Source: UBA5189 sp040389445 (lineage in GTDB: Bacteria > Chloroflexota > Limnocylindria > Limnocylindrales > CSP1-4). From it: a stretch of DNA of 64,000 nt. Of this stretch, positions 18,527-26,680 are shown one piece after another. The stretch's first letter is position 1. The number at the start of each line of letters is the position of its first letter. The notes beneath the pieces were generated by a model. The model did no database searches. It was not told the origin of the DNA and worked only from the letters and a program-made list of their open reading frames with translations. A program made the translations under genes and the position numbers. Where the stretch lies: positions 124,001 through 188,000 of the forward strand of contig JAZJZX010000014.1 in the NCBI GenBank assembly GCA_040389445.1, read 5' to 3'.

Positions 18527-19240
18527 ATGTGCGAGCACTACGTCGCCCGTAGCGCGTCCCCGTTCCGGCTCGACGAGCTCTGGGCGTTCACCGACCGCCT
18601 CGAGCGCTACGGCATCGCCGGGTTCGGATGGGGTGCCGCCTGGATTGACCCATCGGGCCAGATCCGGAGCCATCGGGATGTACGCGCCTTTCGCGACGAT
18701 CCGGGCCGGGAGGCGGTCGGTCATGTCGAGACCACGGCGGCCCTCGTCCACCTCCGCCGCCCGTCCCGGATGTCCACGCTCGGCCTGAACGACACCCAGC
18801 CATTCGACGACCCGAAGGGCCGCTACAGCTTCAGCCACAACGGGGATCTCCTGAACTACACGTCGTTGCGTGCTCATTACCGGTCCCAGGGTCGCCTGCT
18901 CGGCCGTGCCGACACGGAAGTCGCAGCCCGATGGCTGGAAGATGCGTGGCACGAAGGCGAGCCCGTCCCGCACCTGCTCGGGGCGTTGCACGACGCCTTC
19001 GGCGGCCAGGCCAACCTCGCCCTGCTCACAGCCGACGGCGGGACGCACCACTACGCCGGCAACCGCGAGAACCCGGTCTTCACGTTCCGGCTGGGGTCGA
19101 TCGGGATCGCCGGCACGGGCATCTACTCGCTGGATCGGTCGGTGTTCAAGTACGTGGCCCATGGCGCCACGGATCGCCGGCTGGTGAAGGTTCGCACCAC
19201 GGTTTTCCTCGCGCCGGACGGCCATCCGGCGGCCGCGTAG
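18527..19240 (+). CDS. Class II glutamine amidotransferase domain protein
   Basis: 237-residue stand-alone Ntn-type glutaminase domain. Translation begins MCEHYVA, so removal of Met exposes the catalytic Cys2; this fixes the start at 18527 rather than at upstream ATGs. SFSHNGDLLNYTSLR matches the family's substrate loop (HNGxLxN), and LVHLRRPS is the equivalent of the glutamine-contact segment. The family (YafJ/EgtC-like) hydrolyses glutamine or gamma-glutamyl amide bonds; the acceptor is not visible. It sits alone between glgX and an MFS transporter, next to the cyanophycin genes, so a nitrogen-metabolism role is plausible but unproven. Confidence 0.8.
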   Translation: MCEHYVARSASPFRLDELWAFTDRLERYGIAGFGWGAAWIDPSGQIRSHRDVRAFRDDPGREAVGHVETTAALVHLRRPSRMSTLGLNDTQPFDDPKGRYSFSHNGDLLNYTSLRAHYRSQGRLLGRADTEVAARWLEDAWHEGEPVPHLLGALHDAFGGQANLALLTADGGTHHYAGNRENPVFTFRLGSIGIAGTGIYSLDRSVFKYVAHGATDRRLVKVRTTVFLAPDGHPAAA

Positions 19241-19377
19241 GACGCTGCAACGACCACCGTGCCGCCGCGCAACGGCCGGGTATCGGACGTCACCCATCGA
19301 CCACGTGTCGGCCCGCGTAACGGCCGCCCCTTTCCGGCGTCTATCGACCAGCCTGGCAACGAGCGGAGAGAGGAGAC

Positions 19378-20709
19378 ATGGACGTGGAGCTGGCGTACAC
19401 AGCCGCCGATTCCGCCGAGGGTGACCGGCCCAGCGCGGATCTGCCCACCACGCAGCTGGTCCGACTGTCGCTCTACTGGCTCGGCCTCTCCAGCATCTTC
19501 ACGGGTCTCACGGCGATCCTTTCCGGCCGGATCCAGTTCGCCGGGCTCGGTGAACGCGGGTCCGAGGGCACAACCCTCTTTGCCCTGAACTTCGCCGGCG
19601 CGCTCATTGCGGCGCTGGTACAGCCGACCGTCGGATCCATCTCCGACTACACCATCTCAAGGTGGGGCCGTCGCAAGCCCTACGTCTTCATCGGGTCGGT
19701 GCTCGATGTCCTGTTCCTGTTCGGGATCGCGACCTCGAACACGATCGTGTCGATCGCGGCCTTCATGGTCCTCCTCCAGGTCAGCGCGAACTTCGCGCAG
19801 GGTCCGTTCCAGGGCTATGTGCCGGACCTCGTGCCGAAGCGGCAGGTCGGCACGGCTTCGGCGCTGGTTGGCCTGTTCCAGGTCCTCGGCAACGTCGCCG
19901 GGTTCGGGATCGGATCGTGGGCCGTGGCCACCGGCGACTTCTTCACCGGCACGATGGCCCTCGGGGCATTGGAGCTGGTCACGATGCTGTCGGTCGTCTG
20001 GCGCGTCGCGGAAGGTCGGACCGCGCGGCCGCGGGAGGGCAAGTCCTGGCCGACCATTGCGCGGGAAGCATGGGGCACGGACATCCTGCGCGAGCGGTCG
20101 TTCATATGGCTCGTTGGCTCGCGCTGGTTCGTGCTGATGGGCGCCAACATGCTCGTCAATTTCGCGACCTTCTACCTGGCGCAGACCTTTGCCCTGAGCC
20201 AGGCCGACACCGGCGGTTCGAACCTCGTGCTGCTCGCGGGAACGGTCCTCGGCAATGTGGTTGCGGTGATACCGGCGGGACGGCTGTCCGACCGGATCGG
20301 GCGGAAGCCGGTCATCTACGCCGCATGCGCCGTGGGCGGCACCGGGATGGCCGTCGTGGCGGTTGCCCCGGTCATGCCCGTGGCGGTGGCCGGGGCGGCC
20401 CTGTTCGGTGCCGGCGTGGGGATGTTCCTCGCGGTCGACTGGGCGCTCATGACGGACATCATTCCGAAGGCCTCGTCCGGACGATACATGGGCATCAGCA
20501 ACGTGGCCACCGCGACCTCGGGGATCGTGGCGGTGATGTCCGGCGGCCTCCTCATGGACGCGGTCAACCGCGGACTCGGGTACGGCCAGGGGCCCCGTTT
20601 CGCCTTCGGGCTGGCGGTCGTCTACTTCGCCGTCGGCGCCCTGCTGCTTCGGCCGGTCGTCGAGCCGAGGCACTCCGGGCGCGTCGGGTCTCCGAGCGGC
20701 TCGATCTGA
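19378..20709 (+). CDS. MFS transporter
   Basis: 443-residue major facilitator protein with about 12 hydrophobic helices. The loop 2-3 signature region reads SDYTISRWGRRKPYVFIGS and the repeat in the second half is GRLSDRIGRKPVIYAA. The N-terminal 30 residues are soluble. The organisation resembles the SLC45/glycoside-cation symporter-like branch, which moves sugars, but I cannot name a substrate. GAGAGGAG lies 5-6 nt before ATG 19378 and supports the start. It lies between the alpha-glucan and cyanophycin blocks, 138 nt after the amidotransferase gene, on the same strand. Confidence 0.8.
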   Translation: MDVELAYTAADSAEGDRPSADLPTTQLVRLSLYWLGLSSIFTGLTAILSGRIQFAGLGERGSEGTTLFALNFAGALIAALVQPTVGSISDYTISRWGRRKPYVFIGSVLDVLFLFGIATSNTIVSIAAFMVLLQVSANFAQGPFQGYVPDLVPKRQVGTASALVGLFQVLGNVAGFGIGSWAVATGDFFTGTMALGALELVTMLSVVWRVAEGRTARPREGKSWPTIAREAWGTDILRERSFIWLVGSRWFVLMGANMLVNFATFYLAQTFALSQADTGGSNLVLLAGTVLGNVVAVIPAGRLSDRIGRKPVIYAACAVGGTGMAVVAVAPVMPVAVAGAALFGAGVGMFLAVDWALMTDIIPKASSGRYMGISNVATATSGIVAVMSGGLLMDAVNRGLGYGQGPRFAFGLAVVYFAVGALLLRPVVEPRHSGRVGSPSGSI

Positions 20710-20817
20710 TTTGACGGGCCGCTCCGTCGCCCATCAGGGCGGGATGCAGCGCCTCCACCGGCAGGAGGATCGGACCCGTCTCGCATCGGACCGTCGCCTT
20801 CGGCCACGCTCCGCCGG

Positions 20818-20823
20818 TATACT
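20818..20823 (+). promoter_or_regulatory. -10 hexamer TATACT for cphB
   Basis: TATACT ends 11 nt before the cyanophycinase ATG, with no Shine-Dalgarno. The mRNA would be leaderless or have a leader of only a few nucleotides. Confidence 0.5.
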
Positions 20824-20834
20824 CCCGCGCAATC

Positions 20835-21674
20835 ATGAGCGACGGCACGGTCATCATCATCGGCGGCGCTGAGGACAAGATCCGGGACCGGATCATCCTC
20901 AATCGGTTCGTCGCCCTCGCGGGCGGCGACGAGGCGATCGTGGCCGTCATCTCGACGGCATCGTCGCTGGGTCCGGAGGCCGGCGATCGGTACCGTCAGA
21001 TCTTCACCGAGCTGGGCGTGAAGACCATTCGCCCGCTCCATGCGATGACGCGGGCGCAGGCGAACGACGAAACCTTTGGGCGCGCCGTCCGCGATGCCAC
21101 CGGCATCTACCTCACCGGCGGAAATCAGCTGCGCCTGTCGTCCACGATCGGGGGCACCCGCCTGGCGGAGGCCATCCTCGAGCGATTCAAGCACGGGGCA
21201 GTCGTGGCCGGGACGTCGGCCGGGGCCTCCGCGATGTCGAGTCACATGATCGCCTTCGGCGCCTCGGGCGCCACGCCCAAGCACCGGATGGCGGCGATTG
21301 CTGCCGGGCTGGGCGTGTTGCCGGGCGTGATCGTCGATCAACATTTCCAGCAGCGAAATCGGCTCGGTCGGCTGCTGAGCCTGATCGCCCAGAACCCGAG
21401 CCTGCTCGGGATCGGCGTGGACGAGGATACGGCCGGCGTCGTGGGGCCGGACCACGTCCTGGAGGTGATCGGTCGCGGCAGCATCACCATCGTCGACGGG
21501 GCCGCGGCGGAGACCGACGCCTGGGACGTCCGGGGACATCGTCCGGTCATGCTGAGCGGGGTCGTCCTGCACTCGCTGCCGGCCGGCTATCGGTTCGATC
21601 TCCGACGACGACATCGCATCACCGGACCGGCACTCAAGGCTCTTCCGGGCGGCGAGGCCGCAGCATCCAGCTAG
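20835..21674 (+). CDS. cphB: Cyanophycinase
   Basis: 279-residue exopeptidase of family S51 that cuts multi-L-arginyl-poly-L-aspartate into beta-Asp-Arg dipeptides. It begins MSDGTVIIIGGAEDK, has YLTGGNQLRL, and carries the nucleophile motif GTSAGASAMS (catalytic Ser) followed by QRNRLGRLL. Length is that of intracellular cyanophycinase and there is no signal peptide, so the enzyme is cytoplasmic. It is directly upstream of cphA (49-nt gap), as in most bacterial cyanophycin loci, and is probably co-transcribed with it. Confidence 0.95.
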   Translation: MSDGTVIIIGGAEDKIRDRIILNRFVALAGGDEAIVAVISTASSLGPEAGDRYRQIFTELGVKTIRPLHAMTRAQANDETFGRAVRDATGIYLTGGNQLRLSSTIGGTRLAEAILERFKHGAVVAGTSAGASAMSSHMIAFGASGATPKHRMAAIAAGLGVLPGVIVDQHFQQRNRLGRLLSLIAQNPSLLGIGVDEDTAGVVGPDHVLEVIGRGSITIVDGAAAETDAWDVRGHRPVMLSGVVLHSLPAGYRFDLRRRHRITGPALKALPGGEAAASS

Positions 21675-21723
21675 CGTCGATCAAGCGCCGGTTGCGCCGG
21701 CCTGAAGCGTGAGGACTGCCATC

Positions 21724-24537
21724 GTGGCCAAGGCCGCCGGGAAGACCAGCCGAACCAGGCGCGTCGGCGGCGCCCAGCTCGGCGGCGCCCCGCTCGGCCG
21801 TCCCTCGCCCGACCTGCGCGTGCTCGAGACACGCATTCTGCGCGGCCCCAACTTCTGGTCCCGCTCGCCGGTGGTGCGGATGCTGGTGGACCTCGGTTCA
21901 CTCGAACAGTTCCCCAGCAACACGATCCCCGGGTTCGTGGAGGGCCTCGTGGCCTGGATTCCGTCCCTGGAGGATCATGCCTGCTCGCTCAATCGGCGGG
22001 GAGGGTTCCTGACCCGCCTCCGTGACGGAACCTGGGCCGGCCACGTCTCGGAGCACGTCGCACTCGAGCTCCAGAACCTTGCCGGCACGGATGTCCGCCA
22101 CGGCAAGACCCGCGGCGCCGGATCGGTCGGCCAGTACAACGTGGTCTACGAGTTCCGCGAGGAACTGGTCGGCATCGAGGCGGGCAAGTTCGCCGTCCGC
22201 ATCGTCAACCATCTCGTCGATCCCGCTTCGGATCCCGACCTCGACTACCTGACCGAGCTCGAACGCCTCATCCGGCTGGCCGAACGGGCCGCCTTCGGAC
22301 CCTCGACCCAGGCGATCCTCGACGAGGCGGCATCCCGGGACATTCCCTTCATCCGGCTCGATCGCCACTCGCTCGTCCAGCTCGGCCAGGGCGTTCACCA
22401 GCAGCGCATCCGGGCCACCATGACCTCGCGCACCTCGGGGATCGCGGTCGATGTCGCGAGCGACAAGAACCTGACCAATCGGCTGCTCGATTCCGCGGGT
22501 CTGCCGGTCCCGAAGGCCGATGTGGTCGAGGACGTCGAGGCGGCGGTTGCGACTGCCCGCCGACTCGGCTTCCCGTGCGTCCTGAAGCCTCTCGACGGGA
22601 ACCACGGCCGAGGTGTCCACCTGGACCTCCAGTCGGACGACGAGGTTCGGGCGGCCTTCGATGGGGCCCTTCGCGAGTCACGATCGGGCGAAGTGGTCGT
22701 CGAGACCTACATCCACGGCAACGACTACCGCTGCCTGGTGATCGGCGGAAAGGTTGCGGCCATCGCCGAACGCGTACCAGCGTCGGTGGTCGGAGATGGA
22801 TCGGCCACGGTCCACGAGCTGGTCGACCGGACGAATGCCGACCCGCGGCGCGGCATCGGGCACGAGAAGGTCCTGACCAAGATCAAGCTCGACGACGCGG
22901 CGATCGAGCTCGTTCGCGAGCAGGGTTTCGACCTCGACGCCGTCCCGCCCGCCGGGACGCGGGTGAAGCTCGCCCTGACCGGCAACATGTCCACCGGCGG
23001 TACGTCCATCGACCGGACGCTCGAGGCACATCCGGACAACGTGGAGATCGCCGAGATGGCGGCCCGGGTCGTGGGCCTCGATGTCGCCGGCATCGACTTC
23101 ATCTGCCCCGACATCACGGTGCCCGTCCGCGAAACCGGGGGCGCCATCGTCGAGGTCAACGCGGCGCCCGGCTTCCGCATGCATACCCACCCGACGGAGG
23201 GCGAGCCGCAGTACGTGGCCCGGCCGGTCATCGACCTCCTCTTTCCCGCTGGTGCGCCGTCGCGCATCCCGATCATCGGTGTCACCGGTACGAACGGGAA
23301 GACCACGACGGTCCGGATGATCGCCCACATCCTCAAGCTCATGGGTCGGCGTGTCGGGATGACCTCGACCGACGGCATCGTGGTGGATGGCCGGATGATC
23401 AAGCGGGGCGACATGTCCGGTCCGAAGTCGGCCCGGATGATCCTCCAGAACCCCACCGTGGACACGGCGGTCTTCGAGGTTGCCCGGGGCGGGATCCTTC
23501 GCGAGGGCCTCGGCTACGACCGGAACGATGTCGCGGTCGTGACGAACGTGACCGGCGACCACCTCGGACTCGGCGGGATCGACACCGTGCGGCAACTCGC
23601 GGACGTCAAGGCGGTCCTCGTGGAGGCCGTGCCGAGATCCGGGACCGCGGTCCTCAACGCGGACGATCCGAACGTCGCGCGGATGGGCCAGCAGTGCGAC
23701 GGGGCGGTCATCTACTTCTCCATGGAGACCAACAAGGGCGAGCCCGGATTCGATCGCGTCGACGGCCATTGCGGTCGAGGCGGGGCCGCGTTCATGGTCC
23801 GCCACACGCCCGAGGGAGACCAGATCGTCCTCCGCCATGGACCCCGGGTGATGCCGGTGCTGTACACGCATCTGATTCCGGCGACCTTCGGCGGCAAGGC
23901 TCGGATGAACGTCGCGAATGCACTCGCGGCGGCGGCTGCGGCATGGGCGTCGGGCGCGCACCTCCACGACATCCGGCAGGGCCTGCGGACCTTCACGACG
24001 TCGTTCTTCCAGGCGCCGGGCCGGCTCAATCTCGTCGAAGTCGGCGGCGTCCGCGTCGTCATCGACTACTGCCACAACGTGGATGGGATGCGGAACCTGT
24101 CCGACTTCGTGAACCGGATGATGTCCGACAGCGGTATGCGGTCGGGCCGCGCCATCGGCGTGATCGGCGTCCCGGGCGACCGCCGCGACGAGGACATGCG
24201 CGACTACGGCGGCCTGGCCGCCACGGCGTTCGACGAGATCATCGTCCGCGAGGATCGCAATCTTCGGGGTCGCGCTCCGGCCGAAACATCGGCACGCGTG
24301 CTGGAGGGGATCGGGCAGGCGCGCGCGGCGGGCGCTCGAACGGAAAAGGCCGAGGAAATTCTCGACGAACTCACGGCGGTGCGGGCAGCCCTTGGTCGGG
24401 CCAAGCCGGGCGACCTCCTGGTCATGTGCGTCGATGACGCCATCAGTGTCTACCGCGAGACGATGGCCACGGCAGGGCAGGGCCTCGGAACCACGGCCTT
24501 CGCCGATCCGGGTGAAATGGAGGCGCCGGAAGGCTGA
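21724..24537 (+). CDS. cphA: Cyanophycin synthetase
   Basis: ~937-residue three-domain enzyme that adds Asp and then Arg to the cyanophycin chain with ATP. The N-domain has ILRGPNFWSRSPVVRMLVDL and GHVSEHVALELQ. The ATP-grasp domain has LDGNHGRGVHLDL and IDFICPDI/IVEVNAAPGF. The Mur-ligase-like domain has the P-loop GVTGTNGKTTT near residue 520, then EVARGGILREGLGYDRNDVA and DYCHNVDGM. Domain order and length match CphA1. GTG 21724 has AGGA 8 nt upstream; GTG 21709 is an alternative giving five more residues. The stop codon lies inside a 21-bp tandem repeat. Confidence 0.95.
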   Translation: MAKAAGKTSRTRRVGGAQLGGAPLGRPSPDLRVLETRILRGPNFWSRSPVVRMLVDLGSLEQFPSNTIPGFVEGLVAWIPSLEDHACSLNRRGGFLTRLRDGTWAGHVSEHVALELQNLAGTDVRHGKTRGAGSVGQYNVVYEFREELVGIEAGKFAVRIVNHLVDPASDPDLDYLTELERLIRLAERAAFGPSTQAILDEAASRDIPFIRLDRHSLVQLGQGVHQQRIRATMTSRTSGIAVDVASDKNLTNRLLDSAGLPVPKADVVEDVEAAVATARRLGFPCVLKPLDGNHGRGVHLDLQSDDEVRAAFDGALRESRSGEVVVETYIHGNDYRCLVIGGKVAAIAERVPASVVGDGSATVHELVDRTNADPRRGIGHEKVLTKIKLDDAAIELVREQGFDLDAVPPAGTRVKLALTGNMSTGGTSIDRTLEAHPDNVEIAEMAARVVGLDVAGIDFICPDITVPVRETGGAIVEVNAAPGFRMHTHPTEGEPQYVARPVIDLLFPAGAPSRIPIIGVTGTNGKTTTVRMIAHILKLMGRRVGMTSTDGIVVDGRMIKRGDMSGPKSARMILQNPTVDTAVFEVARGGILREGLGYDRNDVAVVTNVTGDHLGLGGIDTVRQLADVKAVLVEAVPRSGTAVLNADDPNVARMGQQCDGAVIYFSMETNKGEPGFDRVDGHCGRGGAAFMVRHTPEGDQIVLRHGPRVMPVLYTHLIPATFGGKARMNVANALAAAAAAWASGAHLHDIRQGLRTFTTSFFQAPGRLNLVEVGGVRVVIDYCHNVDGMRNLSDFVNRMMSDSGMRSGRAIGVIGVPGDRRDEDMRDYGGLAATAFDEIIVREDRNLRGRAPAETSARVLEGIGQARAAGARTEKAEEILDELTAVRAALGRAKPGDLLVMCVDDAISVYRETMATAGQGLGTTAFADPGEMEAPEG

Positions 24538-24588
24538 TCCTCTCGGCCGGAAGGCTGATCCTCTCGGCCGGAAGGCTGATCCTCTCGA
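24526..24588. repeat. three tandem 21-bp units across the cphA stop codon
   Basis: CCGGAAGGCTGATCCTCTCGG occurs three times head to tail; the last unit ends in A instead of G. The first unit contains the cphA stop codon. Since 21 is a multiple of 3, each unit repeats the same in-frame TGA. Confidence 0.9.
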
Positions 24589-24607
24589 GCCGAGTCCGGG
24601 CCCCGGG

Positions 24608-24706
24608 TCAGCGCCCCAGATTCAGGTTCGCGCTGACGGCCCTGACGATGACCCAGATCTCGACGGCCGAGATCACGACGAGCGCGATACCGATTGCCAT
24701 CTCCAC
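24608..24706 (-). CDS. 32-residue single-pass membrane microprotein
   Basis: A GTG start follows GGAGGA with 8-nt spacing and encodes 32 residues. Nearly all form one hydrophobic helix (MAIGIALVVISAVEIWVIV) ending in a polar tail (RAVSANLNLGR). Longer frames from upstream ATGs add Arg/His-rich sequence with no support. I do not recognise a family. It lies 3' of cphA on the opposite strand and downstream of the Mur-ligase gene. The good ribosome binding site and the transmembrane composition favour a real gene; the size leaves doubt. Confidence 0.45.
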   Translation of the reverse strand: MEMAIGIALVVISAVEIWVIVRAVSANLNLGR

Positions 24707-24856
24707 GGGGCAGATCCTCCATCCATTCCGACCGCCGATGAACCGGCGCTGGGGTCCATGATGCGGTTCGCGCGTCGGCGCCGCAACGCATTTCCGCAGC
24801 CCTCCGTGGCCCGGGGCCCGGGGCCCGTGCTGCGCGCCGCGATGCACGGTCCCTCC

Positions 24857-26611
24857 CTACCGTCGTGGGCGATCCTCGAGGCGCGGCGCCAGGCTGATCA
24901 GATCGGCCGCCGTCTCGACCGGCCGGAAATGGAGGTCGCGCAGGAGCGCGAAGACGCCCGTCCGATCCTCGTGGCACAGCAGCACCACGATCCGGGCCGC
25001 GTCATGGCGCGATCCGTCCGCTGCTGCCGCCGCGCCGTTGAGCTCGGCCCTGAGTGCTGCAACTTCGGTCTCATAGATCGGGATGTCCCGGGTCCAGCCG
25101 CCCAGGTTCGCTCCCGCCCGCAACTCCCCGACCACCGCTTCACGCGAACGGCCCCGCAGGTACCCGAGCGTCTCCTTGAAGGCCAGCCGCTGCGCACGCC
25201 GGGCGGCGATCCTGCCCATGCCGCGCAGCGTGTCATCGGGCCGATCTCCCGCGGTCCCCACGATCACCGTGATCGGGGTCACGCGGCCGCCTGCTCCACC
25301 GGCGATCCCCTCGGCGACGTCGAGGACCGCCTCGAGCCCGGCTTCGTTGTGCGCGAAGTCCACGATCGCGACGCGTCCGCCGTTGCGAAAGATGTTCATG
25401 CGCCCCGGGGATTCCTCCGCGTTCGGGCGGAAATCGAGCAATCCGCGCCGAACCTCGTCGTGGCTCGCGCCGAGGGCCCGTGCCCCGGCGGCCGCCGCGA
25501 GCGCGTTGGCGATGTTGTGCCCGGCGAGGCCGCCCATCGTGATCGGAACTTCGCGCACGCCGGCGATCGGCGTCCATCGATCGCCTTCGGCCTCGCCGAG
25601 CTCGCCGCGTCGCACCAGGTAGGCGCGGCCACCGGCTGCAAGGTGGCGGCGCATCGGGGTGGACACAGCACCGCGATGGGAGAACAGGGCCACCCTGGCG
25701 CGCACGGTGCGCGCGACCGCGCGCACGAACGGATCGTCGGCGCTGAGGATGACCCAGCCATCGGGTTTGGTGATCCGGCAGATGGTCGCCTTGACCTCCG
25801 CGAGCTCCGGCAGCGTATGAATCCCCTGCACGTCGAGGTGGTCCGAGCTGACATTCGTCAGGATGCTCGCGTCGTTCGATTCGTAGCCGAGGCCCTTGAG
25901 AACCAGGCCGCCGCGCGCGGTTTCGAGGACCGCGACGTCCACGTCGGAGCGGGCCAGGATCTGGTGCGCGCCGCCCGGCCCGGTCCAGTCGCCGGGATCG
26001 ACCATGCGCTCATCGACCAGGACGCCATCCGACGTGGTCGTGCCGACACGGCGCCCGGCCAGCAGGAGGATCCGCGTGATCAGTCGGGTCGTCGTTGACT
26101 TGCCGTTGGTCCCGGAGATCGAGATGATCGGAATCCGGCGATCCGTGTCGCGGATCCATGACGGGGGTGACGCCGACGCTTGTCGAATACGATCCGTCCA
26201 TTGGGCGAGGAGACGTTCCTGGGATCCCGTCAGGCGCGCCCGCCGGGCCGGCGTGGCCGCCCGATCCGTGAGTGACGCCGCAGCTTCCGCGACCAGCCGT
26301 GCCCGCTCGGCGCCCACCCACGGCCAGGTCAGGATCCAGTGGCCGGGATCGGACGAACGGTGGGCGCGGATGCCTCCGATGCCCTCGCCGCGGGCGGATC
26401 TGAGGCGTCGTGCCCAACCCGCCAGCGTGATCACGGGCTCCGGCCAGTCCCGTGCCGGGACGCCCGCGCCGAGGCGGACGAGGGCATGCCGTGCCGGAAT
26501 CCGCTGACCGAACCAGGTTCGGCGCCGCCCGATCGCGACCTCGACCTTGACCACCGGCTGAAGCCGGTAGACGCTGGGGCCCTCCAGGAGACGGATTTCG
26601 ATCAGTCGCAC
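24857..26611 (-). CDS. CphA-like Mur ligase family protein without ATP-grasp domain
   Basis: 584-residue protein. The N-terminus (LIEIRLLEGPSVYRLQPVVK) resembles the start of CphA, and HWILTWPWVGAERARLVAEA corresponds to the end of the CphA N-domain. The ~300-residue ATP-grasp module is missing. The Mur ligase core begins near residue 163 with ISISGTNGKSTTTRLI, then ETARGGLVLKGLGYESNDAS, NVSSDHLD and FAHNEAGLEAV, so the ATP site looks intact. It could ligate an amino acid to a carboxylate-bearing peptide or short cyanophycin-like primer; the substrate is unknown. It differs from cyanobacterial CphA2, which keeps ATP-grasp. The GTG start lies 9 nt after a -10-like TATCCT. It diverges from the M20 gene. 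Confidence 0.8.
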   Translation of the reverse strand: MRLIEIRLLEGPSVYRLQPVVKVEVAIGRRRTWFGQRIPARHALVRLGAGVPARDWPEPVITLAGWARRLRSARGEGIGGIRAHRSSDPGHWILTWPWVGAERARLVAEAAASLTDRAATPARRARLTGSQERLLAQWTDRIRQASASPPSWIRDTDRRIPIISISGTNGKSTTTRLITRILLLAGRRVGTTTSDGVLVDERMVDPGDWTGPGGAHQILARSDVDVAVLETARGGLVLKGLGYESNDASILTNVSSDHLDVQGIHTLPELAEVKATICRITKPDGWVILSADDPFVRAVARTVRARVALFSHRGAVSTPMRRHLAAGGRAYLVRRGELGEAEGDRWTPIAGVREVPITMGGLAGHNIANALAAAAGARALGASHDEVRRGLLDFRPNAEESPGRMNIFRNGGRVAIVDFAHNEAGLEAVLDVAEGIAGGAGGRVTPITVIVGTAGDRPDDTLRGMGRIAARRAQRLAFKETLGYLRGRSREAVVGELRAGANLGGWTRDIPIYETEVAALRAELNGAAAAADGSRHDAARIVVLLCHEDRTGVFALLRDLHFRPVETAADLISLAPRLEDRPRR

Positions 26612-26620
26612 AGTCCCGGC

Positions 26621-26674
26621 AGGATAGCAACGCGCCCCCGATCGAAGTCCGGTCGTCTCGTCACGCCCTACACT
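26621..26674. promoter_or_regulatory. back-to-back leaderless-type promoters
   Basis: On the minus strand TATCCT (26626-26621) lies 9 nt before the Mur-ligase GTG. On the plus strand TACACT (26669-26674) lies 6 nt before the M20 GTG. The whole intergenic region is only 69 bp, so the promoters face away from each other and may share control. Confidence 0.5.
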
Positions 26675-26680
26675 CCCGGC

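Noticed and set aside
22575..24437. 620-residue plus-strand open frame inside cphA
   Set aside because: Out-of-frame shadow of cphA; Arg/Gly/His-rich with no recognisable motif.
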